Source of the DNA: Rhodothalassium salexigens DSM 2132
Lineage (GTDB): Bacteria; Pseudomonadota; Alphaproteobacteria; Sphingomonadales; Rhodothalassiaceae
Reading direction: 5' to 3'
Assembly (NCBI RefSeq): GCF_004341375.1
Contig: NZ_SLXO01000005.1
Location: 1-64,000 of the forward strand
Length of the DNA stretch: 64,000 bases
Shown: piece by piece, positions 55,918 to 64,000 of the stretch
Position numbering within the stretch: position 1 is the first letter of the stretch
Layout: each line of letters begins with the position of its first letter
Position numbers and translations under genes: made by a program
Notes under the pieces: generated by a model
Databases searched by the model: none
What the model was told of the DNA's origin: nothing
Seen by the model: only the letters and a program-made list of their open reading frames with translations

Positions 55918-57882
55918 ATGGCCGATGATCGCGACCCTCAAATCAACCCGCCGGTTTTTTTCGTCTCGGCGGGGCTGATCCTGACCCTGGCCGGGCTGGG
56001 CGTGGCGTTCGGCGCCGATGCCGAACCGGTGCTGACCCACGCGCTCGACTGGATTACCGACACCTTCGGTTGGTTCTACCTGCTGTCGGTCGCCGGCTTT
56101 CTGGTTTTCGTGCTCTACCTGGGCATGTCGCGCCACGGTCATATTCGATTGGGCCCCGACAATTCGGAGCCCGAATATGGCCACCTGTCCTGGTTCGCCA
56201 TGCTGTTTTCCGCCGGCATGGGGATCGGGCTGTTGTTCTTTGGCGTCGCCGAGCCGGTCATGCACTTCGTCGAACCGCCCGAAGGGGCGGGCGGCACGGT
56301 GGACGCCGCGCGCGAAGCCATGAAGCTGACCTTCTTCCATTACGGCATCCACGCCTGGGCGATCTACATCGTGGTCGGCCTGTCGCTGGCCTATTTCGCG
56401 TTTCGCCACGACCTGCCGCTGACCATCCGGTCGGCGCTCTATCCGCTGCTCGGCAAGCGCATCCACGGCCGCATCGGCCACGCCGTCGACATCTTTGCCG
56501 TGCTCGGCACCATGTTCGGCGTCGCCACCTCGCTCGGCGTCGGGGTCATGCAGGTCAATGCCGGGCTCGCCCATCTGTTCGGCATTCCCGACAACACGAC
56601 CATGCAGATCGTGCTGATCGCCGGCATCACCGGGCTGGCGACCATCTCGGTGGTCATGGGGCTGGACGGCGGCATCAAGCGGTTGAGCGAATTGAACCTG
56701 TTGTTCGCGCTCGGGCTGTTGCTGTTCGTGATGGTGGTCGGCCCGACCGAGTTCATCCTGCAGACCTTTGTCGAGAACACCGGCACCTATCTGTCCGACC
56801 TGGCCGACCTGACCTTCCAGCTCTACGCCTATGAACCCAATGACTGGGTCGGCGGCTGGACGCTGTTCTACTGGGGCTGGTGGATCGCCTGGTCGCCGTT
56901 CGTCGGCATGTTCATCGCCCGCATCAGCCGCGGCCGGACGATCCGCGAGTTCGTCATGGGTGTGCTGTTCGTGCCGGTGGGCTTTACCTTCCTGTGGCTG
57001 ACGGTGTTCGGCGACACCGCGCTGTCGATCGAACTGTCGGGCAATGGCGGCGCGATTTCGGCGGCGGCGCGCGACAACATGCCAACCGCCATGTTCGTCA
57101 TGCTGGAAGAATTACCGCTATCGTCGATCTCGGCCGGGCTATCGACGGCGCTGGTGATCACCTTTTTCGTCACCTCGTCGGACTCGGGCTCGCTGGTGAT
57201 CGACATGATCACCTCGGGCGGCAGCGCCGAACCGCCGGTCTGGCAGCGCGTCTTCTGGGCGGTTTCGGAAGGCGTGGTGGCCGCCGCCCTGTTGCTCGCC
57301 GGCGGACTGGTGGCGTTGCAGAGCGCCGCTATCGGCTCGGCCCTGCCGTTCACGGTAGTGATCATCGCGATCTGCTTTTCGCTGCTCAAGGGGCTGCGTA
57401 TGGAAGCGGCGGCCAAACGCGTGACCCGCTCGACGCCGCCGCGGGTGCCGATTTCGGGGGCGTCGGCCACCTGGCAGACCCGACTGCGCAACATCGTGCG
57501 CCATTACTCACGCGACGCGGTGGCGCGGTTCCTGGCCGACACCGCCCAGCCGGCGCTCGACGCGGTTGCCAAAGAGGTGCGCGCCAGCGGCATGACCGCC
57601 GACGTCACCCACACCGACGGCCGGGTGCGGCTTGACGTGCGCCACGGCGAACAAGACGATTTCGTCTACGAGATCCGCACCCGCGGCTATCGCACGCCGT
57701 CCTTCGCGTTCCCCGAAATGCCCAGTGGCGGCGGCACCAGCCGCCTGCACTACCGCGCCGAGGTCTATCTGCAGACCGGGCCCGAGCATTACGACGTGAT
57801 GGGCTATTCGAAAGACCAGGTGATCGCCGACATTCTGTCGCAATACGACAAGCACATGCACGTGCTGCATCTGGCGGTTTAG
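55918..57882 (+). CDS. BCCT-family betaine/choline transporter (BetT-like)
   Basis: 654 residues with twelve predicted membrane helices. Family motifs are SAGMGIGLLFFGVAEPVMHF, the Trp-rich TLFYWGWWIAWSPFVGMFIA followed by RISRGRTIREFVMG, and VTSSDSGSLVIDMITSGG. The last 150 residues (from about RMEAAAKRVTRSTPP) form a cytoplasmic domain with GMTADVTHTDGRVRLDVRHG and QYDKHMHVLHLAV, as in BetT-type carriers with osmoregulatory C-termini. It takes up glycine betaine or choline as compatible solute or precursor. No bet genes are in the window. Confidence 0.92.
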   Translation: MADDRDPQINPPVFFVSAGLILTLAGLGVAFGADAEPVLTHALDWITDTFGWFYLLSVAGFLVFVLYLGMSRHGHIRLGPDNSEPEYGHLSWFAMLFSAGMGIGLLFFGVAEPVMHFVEPPEGAGGTVDAAREAMKLTFFHYGIHAWAIYIVVGLSLAYFAFRHDLPLTIRSALYPLLGKRIHGRIGHAVDIFAVLGTMFGVATSLGVGVMQVNAGLAHLFGIPDNTTMQIVLIAGITGLATISVVMGLDGGIKRLSELNLLFALGLLLFVMVVGPTEFILQTFVENTGTYLSDLADLTFQLYAYEPNDWVGGWTLFYWGWWIAWSPFVGMFIARISRGRTIREFVMGVLFVPVGFTFLWLTVFGDTALSIELSGNGGAISAAARDNMPTAMFVMLEELPLSSISAGLSTALVITFFVTSSDSGSLVIDMITSGGSAEPPVWQRVFWAVSEGVVAAALLLAGGLVALQSAAIGSALPFTVVIIAICFSLLKGLRMEAAAKRVTRSTPPRVPISGASATWQTRLRNIVRHYSRDAVARFLADTAQPALDAVAKEVRASGMTADVTHTDGRVRLDVRHGEQDDFVYEIRTRGYRTPSFAFPEMPSGGGTSRLHYRAEVYLQTGPEHYDVMGYSKDQVIADILSQYDKHMHVLHLAV

Positions 57883-58009
57883 CGCCCCGGGCGATCGCCG
57901 CCGCAGTTGGGGCGACGGCGGCACGCCACCCAGCGGGTGAGGTGCGGCGGCGACCCGGCGGCGCGGCGTTTGCCCCGGGGCTCGTTCGTTGGGCGGCTGG
58001 CGAACTGGC

Positions 58010-59266
58010 TCAAACCCGCTCGTCCTCCGACGCCAGCGGCAAGTCGATCCAGATGGTCGTGCCTTGGCCGGGGCGGCTCTTGATGCCCACATCGCCGCCG
58101 TGCATCTCCGCGGCGGCCTTGACGATGGCCAGACCGAGCCCGGTGCCTTGCTGCACCTGCCCCTGGCGCTGGCGGTCCTGGATAAAGGGCTCGAACACGT
58201 TTTCCTGTTGGTCGGGCGTGATGCCGATGCCCGAGTCCGCCACGCCGAGCGTCAAGGTATCGGCTTTGCGCCGGGCGAACACGCGAACCCAGCCGCCGGG
58301 CTCGGTGAACTTGATGGCGTTGCTGATCAGATTGCCCATCACCTGACGGATCAGCTTGGCATCCACGCACGCGGTCCCCAGATCGTCGTCATAGTCCTCC
58401 TCCAAGGTGACGTCGCCATCCTTTGCGGTGACCGCGAGCATCTCCACATGCTCCTCGATCAGCGGCACGATCGGCTGATCGGTAAGATTGGGATCGTATC
58501 GACCGGACTCGATCCGCGACATCTCCAACAGATCGTTGATGATCGCCAGAAGGTGACTGCCCGAGCGGTGAATGTTGTCGGCATAGTCGCGATAGGGGGC
58601 AGCCAGGTCGCGGTTTAGCGCGTCGTCCTTGAGGATCTCGGCAAAGCCGAGAATGGCGTTGAGCGGCGTGCGCAATTCGTGGCTCATCTGGGCCAGGAAC
58701 TGGCTCTTTGCCGCACGGTCGGACTCGGCCTTGAGATAGGCCTGTTCCAACTGGTCATTGAGCCGGTGCAAATCCTCGGTACGCTTGCGAATGCGCTCCT
58801 CAAGCGTCGCGTTCACGGTGGCCAGTTGTTTTTCGGCCTGCTCGCGCTCGGCGATCTCGCGCAACAGCCGGGCGTTGGTGGCCTCAAGGGTATGAACGCT
58901 GGGCACCGAAAGCACACGCGGCAGGAACGGCCAAATCATCGTCGCGGTCATCACCGAGGCGACGGCACACAACGCCTTGAAGCTGGCGGCCAGAGCGTAA
59001 TAGGGCTCCCACAAGGTCACCACCGACATCACATGGGTGATCCCACAGGTGATGATGAACACTGCGAACAACCAGAGATACCGCCGCCCGCCCAAATCCG
59101 GGCGCCGGAGCGCAATCACCAGCAGCGCCGCCGGAATGGCGAAATAGGACGCGGCGATCAGCCCGTCGGACGTGACGGTCATGGCCAGCAGCCATGGGTC
59201 CCAGATCAGACAGTAGCCATGCGGCGCAAAACCCGATGTGTCGAACAGCCAATCGATGAAGTCCAT
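58010..59266 (-). CDS. Histidine kinase with ETR1-like ethylene-binding membrane domain
   Basis: 418 residues. Three membrane helices (about 25-120) align with the ethylene sensor of plant ETR1: D34, Y41, I44, P45, C74 and H78 have the same spacing as ETR1 D25, Y32, I35, P36, C65 and H69 (SDGLIAASYFAIP; ITCGITHVMS). The Cys/His pair binds the Cu(I) cofactor in ETR1. A coiled coil (about 125-185) leads to the HisKA box QFLAQMSHELRTPLNAILGF (H196) and an intact HATPase (N box LIRQVMGNLISNAIKFTEP, G1 VADSGIGI, G2 GTGLGLAI). There is no GAF domain between sensor and kinase and no receiver domain. It ends near the BCCT gene (convergent). No partner response regulator is in view. Confidence 0.85.
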   Translation of the reverse strand: MDFIDWLFDTSGFAPHGYCLIWDPWLLAMTVTSDGLIAASYFAIPAALLVIALRRPDLGGRRYLWLFAVFIITCGITHVMSVVTLWEPYYALAASFKALCAVASVMTATMIWPFLPRVLSVPSVHTLEATNARLLREIAEREQAEKQLATVNATLEERIRKRTEDLHRLNDQLEQAYLKAESDRAAKSQFLAQMSHELRTPLNAILGFAEILKDDALNRDLAAPYRDYADNIHRSGSHLLAIINDLLEMSRIESGRYDPNLTDQPIVPLIEEHVEMLAVTAKDGDVTLEEDYDDDLGTACVDAKLIRQVMGNLISNAIKFTEPGGWVRVFARRKADTLTLGVADSGIGITPDQQENVFEPFIQDRQRQGQVQQGTGLGLAIVKAAAEMHGGDVGIKSRPGQGTTIWIDLPLASEDERV

Positions 59267-59646
59267 TCACACAAATTCCTTGATGCGACACGGGAAACTG
59301 ATCGTCAAGAAAACCACCGGTCGCGTTACCATGAAGTAAATCAACGCCAGGATTAAGGAAAAAGCTGCCCGTTGAATGACATCTTCCAGGTGCTTTTATC
59401 ATTTTATTGCCACCAATCGAAGCGTGTCCGGCCCGATAGGGGACAGATCGCCCGCCACATGCCGTCATGTGCCGTCATGCCTGCGGCGGCGAGGCCGGCG
59501 CCAGGAGCGGACACGCGCGGGCATGAGAGCAAAGAACGCCAAGCGCCGTGGAGCGGCCGGTGACCGGACCGCGCCGACGCACGACGCCAGCACGGCGCAC
59601 AGGCGGCGAGGAGATCTGGGAGGAAGCGACGAGGACAGGGGTGGGG
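59267..59646. other. Intergenic stretch between the kinase gene and tRNA-Met
   Basis: 380 bp without a credible gene. It holds the kinase promoter side (AT-rich around 59375-59410) and a short direct repeat of GCCGTCATG (59462 and 59471). No terminator with a T run is seen. Confidence 0.45.
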
Positions 59647-59723
59647 TGGTAGCGGAGGAGGGACTTGAACCCCCGACACATGGATTATGATTCCACTGCT
59701 CTAACCAGCTGAGCTACTCCGCC
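59647..59723 (-). tRNA. tRNA-Met(CAU), elongator type
   Basis: A 77-nt cloverleaf on the minus strand with encoded CCA (plus TGG at 59647-59649). The acceptor starts GGCGGAG (59723-59717) and pairs with CTCCGCT; G1-U72 is a wobble pair, unlike the unpaired 1-72 of initiator tRNA. The anticodon loop is ATCATAA, anticodon CAT. The T arm is CGGGGGTTCAAGTCCCTC-like. Elongator Met is preferred over tRNA-Ile2 by overall similarity to alphaproteobacterial elongator genes. Confidence 0.93.
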
Positions 59724-59981
59724 CCGATGGCCGGGCGGCGCGAACGCGCCCGCCTGAGACCCGGCCTAGTACCCAGTCGCCGCGGGCGCGTCAAGCCTTT
59801 CAAGAGAAAAAACCCCGCTCCCCTGAACCGCCCCCTCCTGTGCCGCCACGGGCTGAGGGAGCCACCGCGGGTTCTGAGTACCGCCGCGGGTTGGGCGCAC
59901 GGGCGGCGCCGCCGGCCGGGCACACCGTCGCGGGCCCGCATCCCGCCCGGCCACCCGCCAGCCCGATCGCATCCCGCCCGA

Positions 59982-61811
59982 TCAGAACCGGAACGTCACC
60001 ACGGTGGGCACGGGCCGACCGCCGTCGGCAGCCGCAGCGTCAGCGGGACGCCGGCGCACCCGTTCGGCCGGGAACACCAGATGGGCGCGCGCCCCACCGC
60101 GGTCGGCTGCGGTCAAGGTCAGACGCCCGCCATGATGGGCCATGAGCGCCGCTGCGAGAGACAATCCGATGTGCAACGCCCCGGCGCGGTGCCGGTCGTC
60201 CAGGTCCAAATCGGCCGCCCCTCCCGTACCAACCGGGCCAACCGGGCCAACCGGGCCACGGGGGCCGCCGGTGCGCGCCAGGTCGCGCGCGACGTCCGCC
60301 AGGCCGACACCATCGAGGGTTTGCGCCGCCGCCGCTTCCTCGGCGGTCGGTGCCGCACCGGTATCGTCGACGGTCAGCCACAGGCCGCCGGTGTCCGGAC
60401 CGGACTCGACCAGACCACCGACCACGGTCACCCGCCCCGACGCCCCGCAGGCGATCACCGCCCGTTCCAGAAGCTTATCAAGCACGGTGCGCAGCGCCCG
60501 TCGGTCGACGCGCACCAACAGATCGTCCGCCACATCCACCGGTGCCACCTCGACCCCCGGACCCGGGCGCGCGGCGCCGTCGATCGCGCGCGCGACCATT
60601 CGGTGCATCTCGACGGTTTCTTCCCGCCCCTCGAAGGCGCCGGCACGCACGCGCGACAGTTCCAAGACATCGTTGACCATGGTCAACAAACTGCGCCCAT
60701 TGTCGACGATCAGGTCGGCGAACTCGCCGGTCTGGTCATCGGGCATACCGCCCCGGGCGCGGTCGCGCAGCACCTCGGCGAAACCGATGATCGCGTTGAG
60801 CGGCGTGCGCAACTCGTGGCTCATCAGCGACAGAAAATGCGATTTGAGCTGGCTGGCCGCCGCCGCGGCGTCGCGCGCCTCACGCAAGGCCGCCTCGCTG
60901 TCCTTGAGTTGAGTGACGTCGCCATGCACCTCGACGATGCCGCCGCGACTAGTCCGCCGAACCGACGATTGCAGCCAGCGCCCAGGCCCGTGGGCGCGAC
61001 ACCGGCTGCCCTCGAACGGCGCGGGCGCGACCGGATCGCCGGGGAAGAACTGCCGGTGCAGGCGGTTGCGCACCACGGTGCGGCCCTGCCGGTCGTAGAC
61101 CGCAAATGCCTTGGAACTGCACTCCAGCGCATCGACCAGATTGCTGTGCGCGGTCTGCGCCCGATCGGTGGCGCGGATCATCTGCACGAAGGTCTCGAAG
61201 CCCGATCGGGCGGCCAACACGAGCCCCGCCGTGAACACCAGCAACGCCGCGGTGATCGGCAGATGGGTGCTACCGGGCTCGCTTACCAGACGCACGAACA
61301 CCGGGCCGAGGGCGGTCACCAGAAACGCGTTGGTGACCATCGGCAGCGGCGCGGCGAGCGCGACCACGCCGGCACAGGTGCCGCCGAGGAACAGGATCAG
61401 CATCAACTGCCCCGCCAGGTCTCCGGCCGGGAACAAAAACGCAACCCCCAGACCCCAGATGGCCCCGATCACCAGCGACCAGACCATGGCGCGGTTGAGC
61501 GGCCGCGCAGTGATGACCAGCGGCAACGCCTTGTGCCGGTTGCGTACATAAAGCCAAAGCTGGTGGCCGCTAACGCCGACGATGGCCAGCGCCCACAGCG
61601 CTAACGGTTCCGCCGGCACCCGGCCCCACAACAGCCACAAAAGCAGGCAGGCATTGATCGCGTTGGCCAGCGAGAACAGCGGAATCTGCTCAACCAGGTG
61701 GATGAACTGGCGGTTGCGGAGCATGTCGGCCAAATCGCCCAGCTCCGGCCGGTTGCCGGTCCAGCGCGCGCGCAGCCCCGAACCAAGTCGAAGGATTGCC
61801 CGCGTCAGCAT
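59982..61811 (-). CDS. Membrane sensor histidine kinase with eroded ATP-binding domain
   Basis: 609 residues. Six or so N-terminal membrane helices (about 45-205; IPLFSLANAINACLLLWLLW, LPITAALLVFTAGLVLAA), a PAS-like region (NLVDALECSSKAFAVYDRQG), then the HisKA box FLSLMSHELRTPLNAIIGFA and VLELSRVRAGAFEGREETVE. The C-terminal HATPase region is abnormal: where the N box should read NLLSNA it has DKLLERAVIAC without Asn, the G1 box is DDTGAAPTAEE, and a Gly-Pro-Val repeat interrupts it. The H box is intact. It may be a pseudokinase or depend on a partner. No response regulator adjoins it. Confidence 0.8.
   Translation of the reverse strand: MLTRAILRLGSGLRARWTGNRPELGDLADMLRNRQFIHLVEQIPLFSLANAINACLLLWLLWGRVPAEPLALWALAIVGVSGHQLWLYVRNRHKALPLVITARPLNRAMVWSLVIGAIWGLGVAFLFPAGDLAGQLMLILFLGGTCAGVVALAAPLPMVTNAFLVTALGPVFVRLVSEPGSTHLPITAALLVFTAGLVLAARSGFETFVQMIRATDRAQTAHSNLVDALECSSKAFAVYDRQGRTVVRNRLHRQFFPGDPVAPAPFEGSRCRAHGPGRWLQSSVRRTSRGGIVEVHGDVTQLKDSEAALREARDAAAAASQLKSHFLSLMSHELRTPLNAIIGFAEVLRDRARGGMPDDQTGEFADLIVDNGRSLLTMVNDVLELSRVRAGAFEGREETVEMHRMVARAIDGAARPGPGVEVAPVDVADDLLVRVDRRALRTVLDKLLERAVIACGASGRVTVVGGLVESGPDTGGLWLTVDDTGAAPTAEEAAAAQTLDGVGLADVARDLARTGGPRGPVGPVGPVGTGGAADLDLDDRHRAGALHIGLSLAAALMAHHGGRLTLTAADRGGARAHLVFPAERVRRRPADAAAADGGRPVPTVVTFRF
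60229..60255 (+). repeat. 9-bp tandem repeat (CCAACCGGG x3) in the kinase gene
   Basis: Three perfect copies at 60229-60237, 60238-60246 and 60247-60255. In the minus-strand kinase they encode GPV repeats inside its ATP-binding region. Nine-bp units keep the frame, so copy-number changes would lengthen or shorten the insert only. Confidence 0.85.
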
Positions 61812-61967
61812 CCACCACCCCCTCAGCTACGCCGCTCAATGGGGTACCTTAAAGCTTTTTACATGCTCTTAGAAGAGGTAAATATCCCGCCCCGCCGTCG
61901 GCCCAGGTGCACCCGCCGGCCAGCGGAACCGCCGCCCCCCCGATAGCGCCGCCGGCGCCGGGCTCGA

Positions 61968-63161
61968 TCAGGCGGCGCGCATGGCGTAGGCGCTTTCCGC
62001 GCGGGTGATCCAGCCGCCGCCCAAGACCCGTTCGCCGTCAAAGAACACCACCGCCTGACCCGGCGACACACCCGCCTCGGGGCGGTCGAAGGTGACCGTG
62101 GCACCGGTGCCGGTCAGCACCACGCGCGCCGGCACCGGCTCGGCGGTGTTGCGGATCTTGACCGTCACCGCGCGCCCCTCGGGCCCCGGCGGCTCGGCCA
62201 GCCAGTTCACTTCCTTGGCGTCGAGTCCGGCGGCCAGCAAGGCCTCCTTGGGGCCGACCACGACCCGCCGGGTGTCGGGCTCCAGGCGCACCACATAGAC
62301 CGGCTCGCCCTCGCCGCCGACGCCCAGGCCCCGGCGCTGGCCGATGGTGTAGTGGATGATGCCCTGGTGGCTGCCCAGCCGTCGGCCGTCCACATGGACG
62401 ATATCGCCCGGCTCGGCGGCGCCGGGACGCAGGCCCTCGATCACCCGGGCATAGTCGCCATTGGGCACGAAACAGATGTCCTGGCTGTCGGGCTTGTCGG
62501 CCACCGGCAGGCCCATGGCGTCGGCCAATTGCCGGACCCGGTCCTTTTCCAGCCCGCCCAGGGGAAAGCGCAGGAAATCGAGCTGCTGGGCGGTGGTGGC
62601 GAACAGGAAATAGGCCTGGTCGCGGTTGCGGTCGGTGCCGCGCAGCAACTGCCGGCCGTCCGGCCCCGGCACGCACTGCACATAGTGGCCGGTGGCCAGA
62701 CAATCGGCGCCCAGGTCGCGCGCGGTGCCCAACAGGTCGCGAAACTTCACCGTCTGATTGCAGCGCACGCACGGGATCGGGGTTTCGCCGCGAATATAGC
62801 TGTCGGCAAAATCGTCGACCACCGACTGGCGGAACCGGCTTTCATAGTCCAGCACATAGTGCGGGATGCCCAGCCGCTCGGCGACCCGGCGGGCGTCGTG
62901 AATGTCCTGGCCCGCGCAGCAGGCGCCCTTCTTCTGCACCGCCGCGCCGTGGTCATAGAGTTGCAGAGTGATGCCGATCACCTCGAAGCCGAGCGCGTGC
63001 AACAGCCCCGCGGTCACCGAACTGTCGACGCCGCCCGACATGGCGACGACCACGCGGGTGTCACCGGGCGCGCGGTCGAACCCCAGCGCATTGGGTGTGC
63101 CCGGCGTCCAGGCCGGGAACAGATCGGACAGGTCATCGGCGGTCATCATAATGCCCGTCAT
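61968..63161 (-). CDS. mnmA: tRNA 2-thiouridine(34) synthase MnmA
   Basis: 397 residues from the ATG at 63161 (further ATGs at 63149 and 63146 fit as well). The ATP-binding P-loop is [13 protein letters not shown]; the catalytic Cys pair is C131 ([15 protein letters not shown]) and C230 ([15 protein letters not shown]); the C-terminal domain has [20 protein letters not shown]. It puts sulphur on U34 of tRNA for Lys, Glu and Gln. Upstream in-frame codons to 63371 have no family match. It is divergent from the gene starting at 63425. Confidence 0.95.
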   Translation of the reverse strand: MTGIMMTADDLSDLFPAWTPGTPNALGFDRAPGDTRVVVAMSGGVDSSVTAGLLHALGFEVIGITLQLYDHGAAVQKKGACCAGQDIHDARRVAERLGIPHYVLDYESRFRQSVVDDFADSYIRGETPIPCVRCNQTVKFRDLLGTARDLGADCLATGHYVQCVPGPDGRQLLRGTDRNRDQAYFLFATTAQQLDFLRFPLGGLEKDRVRQLADAMGLPVADKPDSQDICFVPNGDYARVIEGLRPGAAEPGDIVHVDGRRLGSHQGIIHYTIGQRRGLGVGGEGEPVYVVRLEPDTRRVVVGPKEALLAAGLDAKEVNWLAEPPGPEGRAVTVKIRNTAEPVPARVVLTGTGATVTFDRPEAGVSPGQAVVFFDGERVLGGGWITRAESAYAMRAA

Positions 63162-63424
63162 GTAAGGCACCGGTCCTTCAAGCTCAAGAGAAGGATGCCG
63201 ACGGACCGCCTTCGCTCGGCTGCCCGGTCCCGCACCACCGCTCGGCATCGGCAAATCCGACCCGGCAAGCTCCGCCACCGGCGCCGGGAGCAATCCGGCC
63301 GGCACGCCCGAACCGATTGCGCCGAGACCGGAAAACCGCGCCCTCCCAAACGACGAGCGGGCAAACGGCACTTGGCCCGCCTTTTGCTTCAGTGCGGTCG
63401 AGCGATTGTATGCGAGGCACCGAG

Positions 63425-64000
63425 ATGAACCCGTTTTTGTCCGCCATCGGCGGCACCCACAGCGCCCCTGCCAGCACCTTCGCGCCTGGAGCGAGCACCG
63501 GGCGGCCGGACGCCGGGTCGGCCAAGGCGCTCGGCGCGGCGCCGGTGTTCCGGGTCGTCGACCCCGCCCTGGTCGAGGCCCGAACCGGCGCAGGTCAGCC
63601 CGCCGAGCGCCCAGCCGCCGACACCGCCAACCGGGCCGATCTGCCGACCGGTCTGCGCAGTGCCTTCGACGCGTTCTGCCTCGCCTCGACGAGACAGAAC
63701 GATCCGCAGGGGCTCACCCGCGCGTTGGCCCAGGCCGACGGCGTCAATCTGCTAAATGACGAAGAAGTCAAGCAAGTCCTGGCCGATATGGGCTTGCCGA
63801 CCAGCCTTGCCGACCAGATTACCATGGTCGAGATCCCACCCGCCAACCCCGGCGACCCCGCCAGCGTCGGCATTCTGATGCTGCCCGAGACCGCCCAGGC
63901 CCTGGGGCTCGACGCCGGACACATGATCGTCGCCCGGATTGCGCCCGACCGCGCGGCAGCGAGCGCGGACGCCACCGATCAAGCCACCATGGGGCCGGCC
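63425..64000 (+). CDS. Hypothetical protein, cut by the right window edge
   Basis: ATG at 63425, open to base 64000 (192 codons, no stop). It begins [20 protein letters not shown], with an Ala/Gly/Pro-rich first 80 residues, then a more ordered part: [60 protein letters not shown] and [20 protein letters not shown]. It has no signal peptide or membrane segment. I recognise no family. The upstream gap (63162-63424) to mnmA is the shared promoter region; GCACCGAG just before the ATG is a weak ribosome-binding site. Confidence 0.55.
   Translation, partial: MNPFLSAIGGTHSAPASTFAPGASTGRPDAGSAKALGAAPVFRVVDPALVEARTGAGQPAERPAADTANRADLPTGLRSAFDAFCLASTRQNDPQGLTRALAQADGVNLLNDEEVKQVLADMGLPTSLADQITMVEIPPANPGDPASVGILMLPETAQALGLDAGHMIVARIAPDRAAASADATDQATMGPA

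Overview
The window reads as GC-rich chromosomal DNA of an alphaproteobacterium. Pointers are an F1-only ATP synthase operon (atpHAGDC without F0 genes, the split usual in Alphaproteobacteria) downstream of priA, a pspF/pspABC locus, TorF-type porin and PAS_5 genes, a ynbE/ydbL pair behind a ydbH-like gene, and many TonB-dependent receptors. A BCCT betaine/choline carrier fits a saline or osmotically variable habitat. I cannot fix the order or genus from sequence alone.

Region 1 to about 5.86 kb is the right end of an integrated element. It is visibly less GC-rich than the rest. It starts inside an IS5-type transposase. The IS abuts a beheaded 'middle component' gene of an ABC-three-component (ABC-3C) conflict system, whose DUF3732-type ATPase gene follows intact. 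After that come an ankyrin protein, three small proteins of the sort carried by conjugative elements, a secreted Cys-containing protein, a small minus-strand gene and a complete tRNA-Arg(CCU). The element ends in a 47-bp 3' fragment of another tRNA-Arg(CCU), the probable attachment site.

Region 5.9-22.9 kb is core chromosome: TorF porin, TetR regulator, a WecA/MraY-like sugar-phosphate transferase, a TrmA/RlmD-type RNA methyltransferase, an M13 metallopeptidase, a MOSC protein, two TonB-dependent receptors (the second haem-type) whose upstream regions share a Fur-like operator decamer, an EF-hand protein, an SDR, a quinone-oxidoreductase-like MDR and a PAS_5 protein.

Region 23-31.7 kb holds three small stress-type genes, then a minus-strand series: a three-gene FtsX/ABC/HlyD exporter, an amidohydrolase, a membrane protein and pspF. 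Region 31.7-33.6 kb is the divergent psp operon with a well-placed sigma-54 promoter and a previously unlisted 58-codon reading frame ahead of pspA. A large TonB receptor follows at 33.8 kb; a long hairpin buries its ribosome-binding site.

Region 37.3-52.5 kb: sufE, two tandem PaaI-type thioesterases, priA, an acyl-CoA synthetase, atpHAGDC with terminator, and the ydbH-ynbE-ydbL envelope lipid-transport set. Region 52.7-64 kb: a small acidic protein, an SDR, a chemoreceptor, the BCCT transporter, a histidine kinase whose membrane domain carries every key residue of the plant ETR1 ethylene-binding site, tRNA-Met, a second histidine kinase with an eroded ATP-binding domain, mnmA, and an unfinished gene at the right edge.
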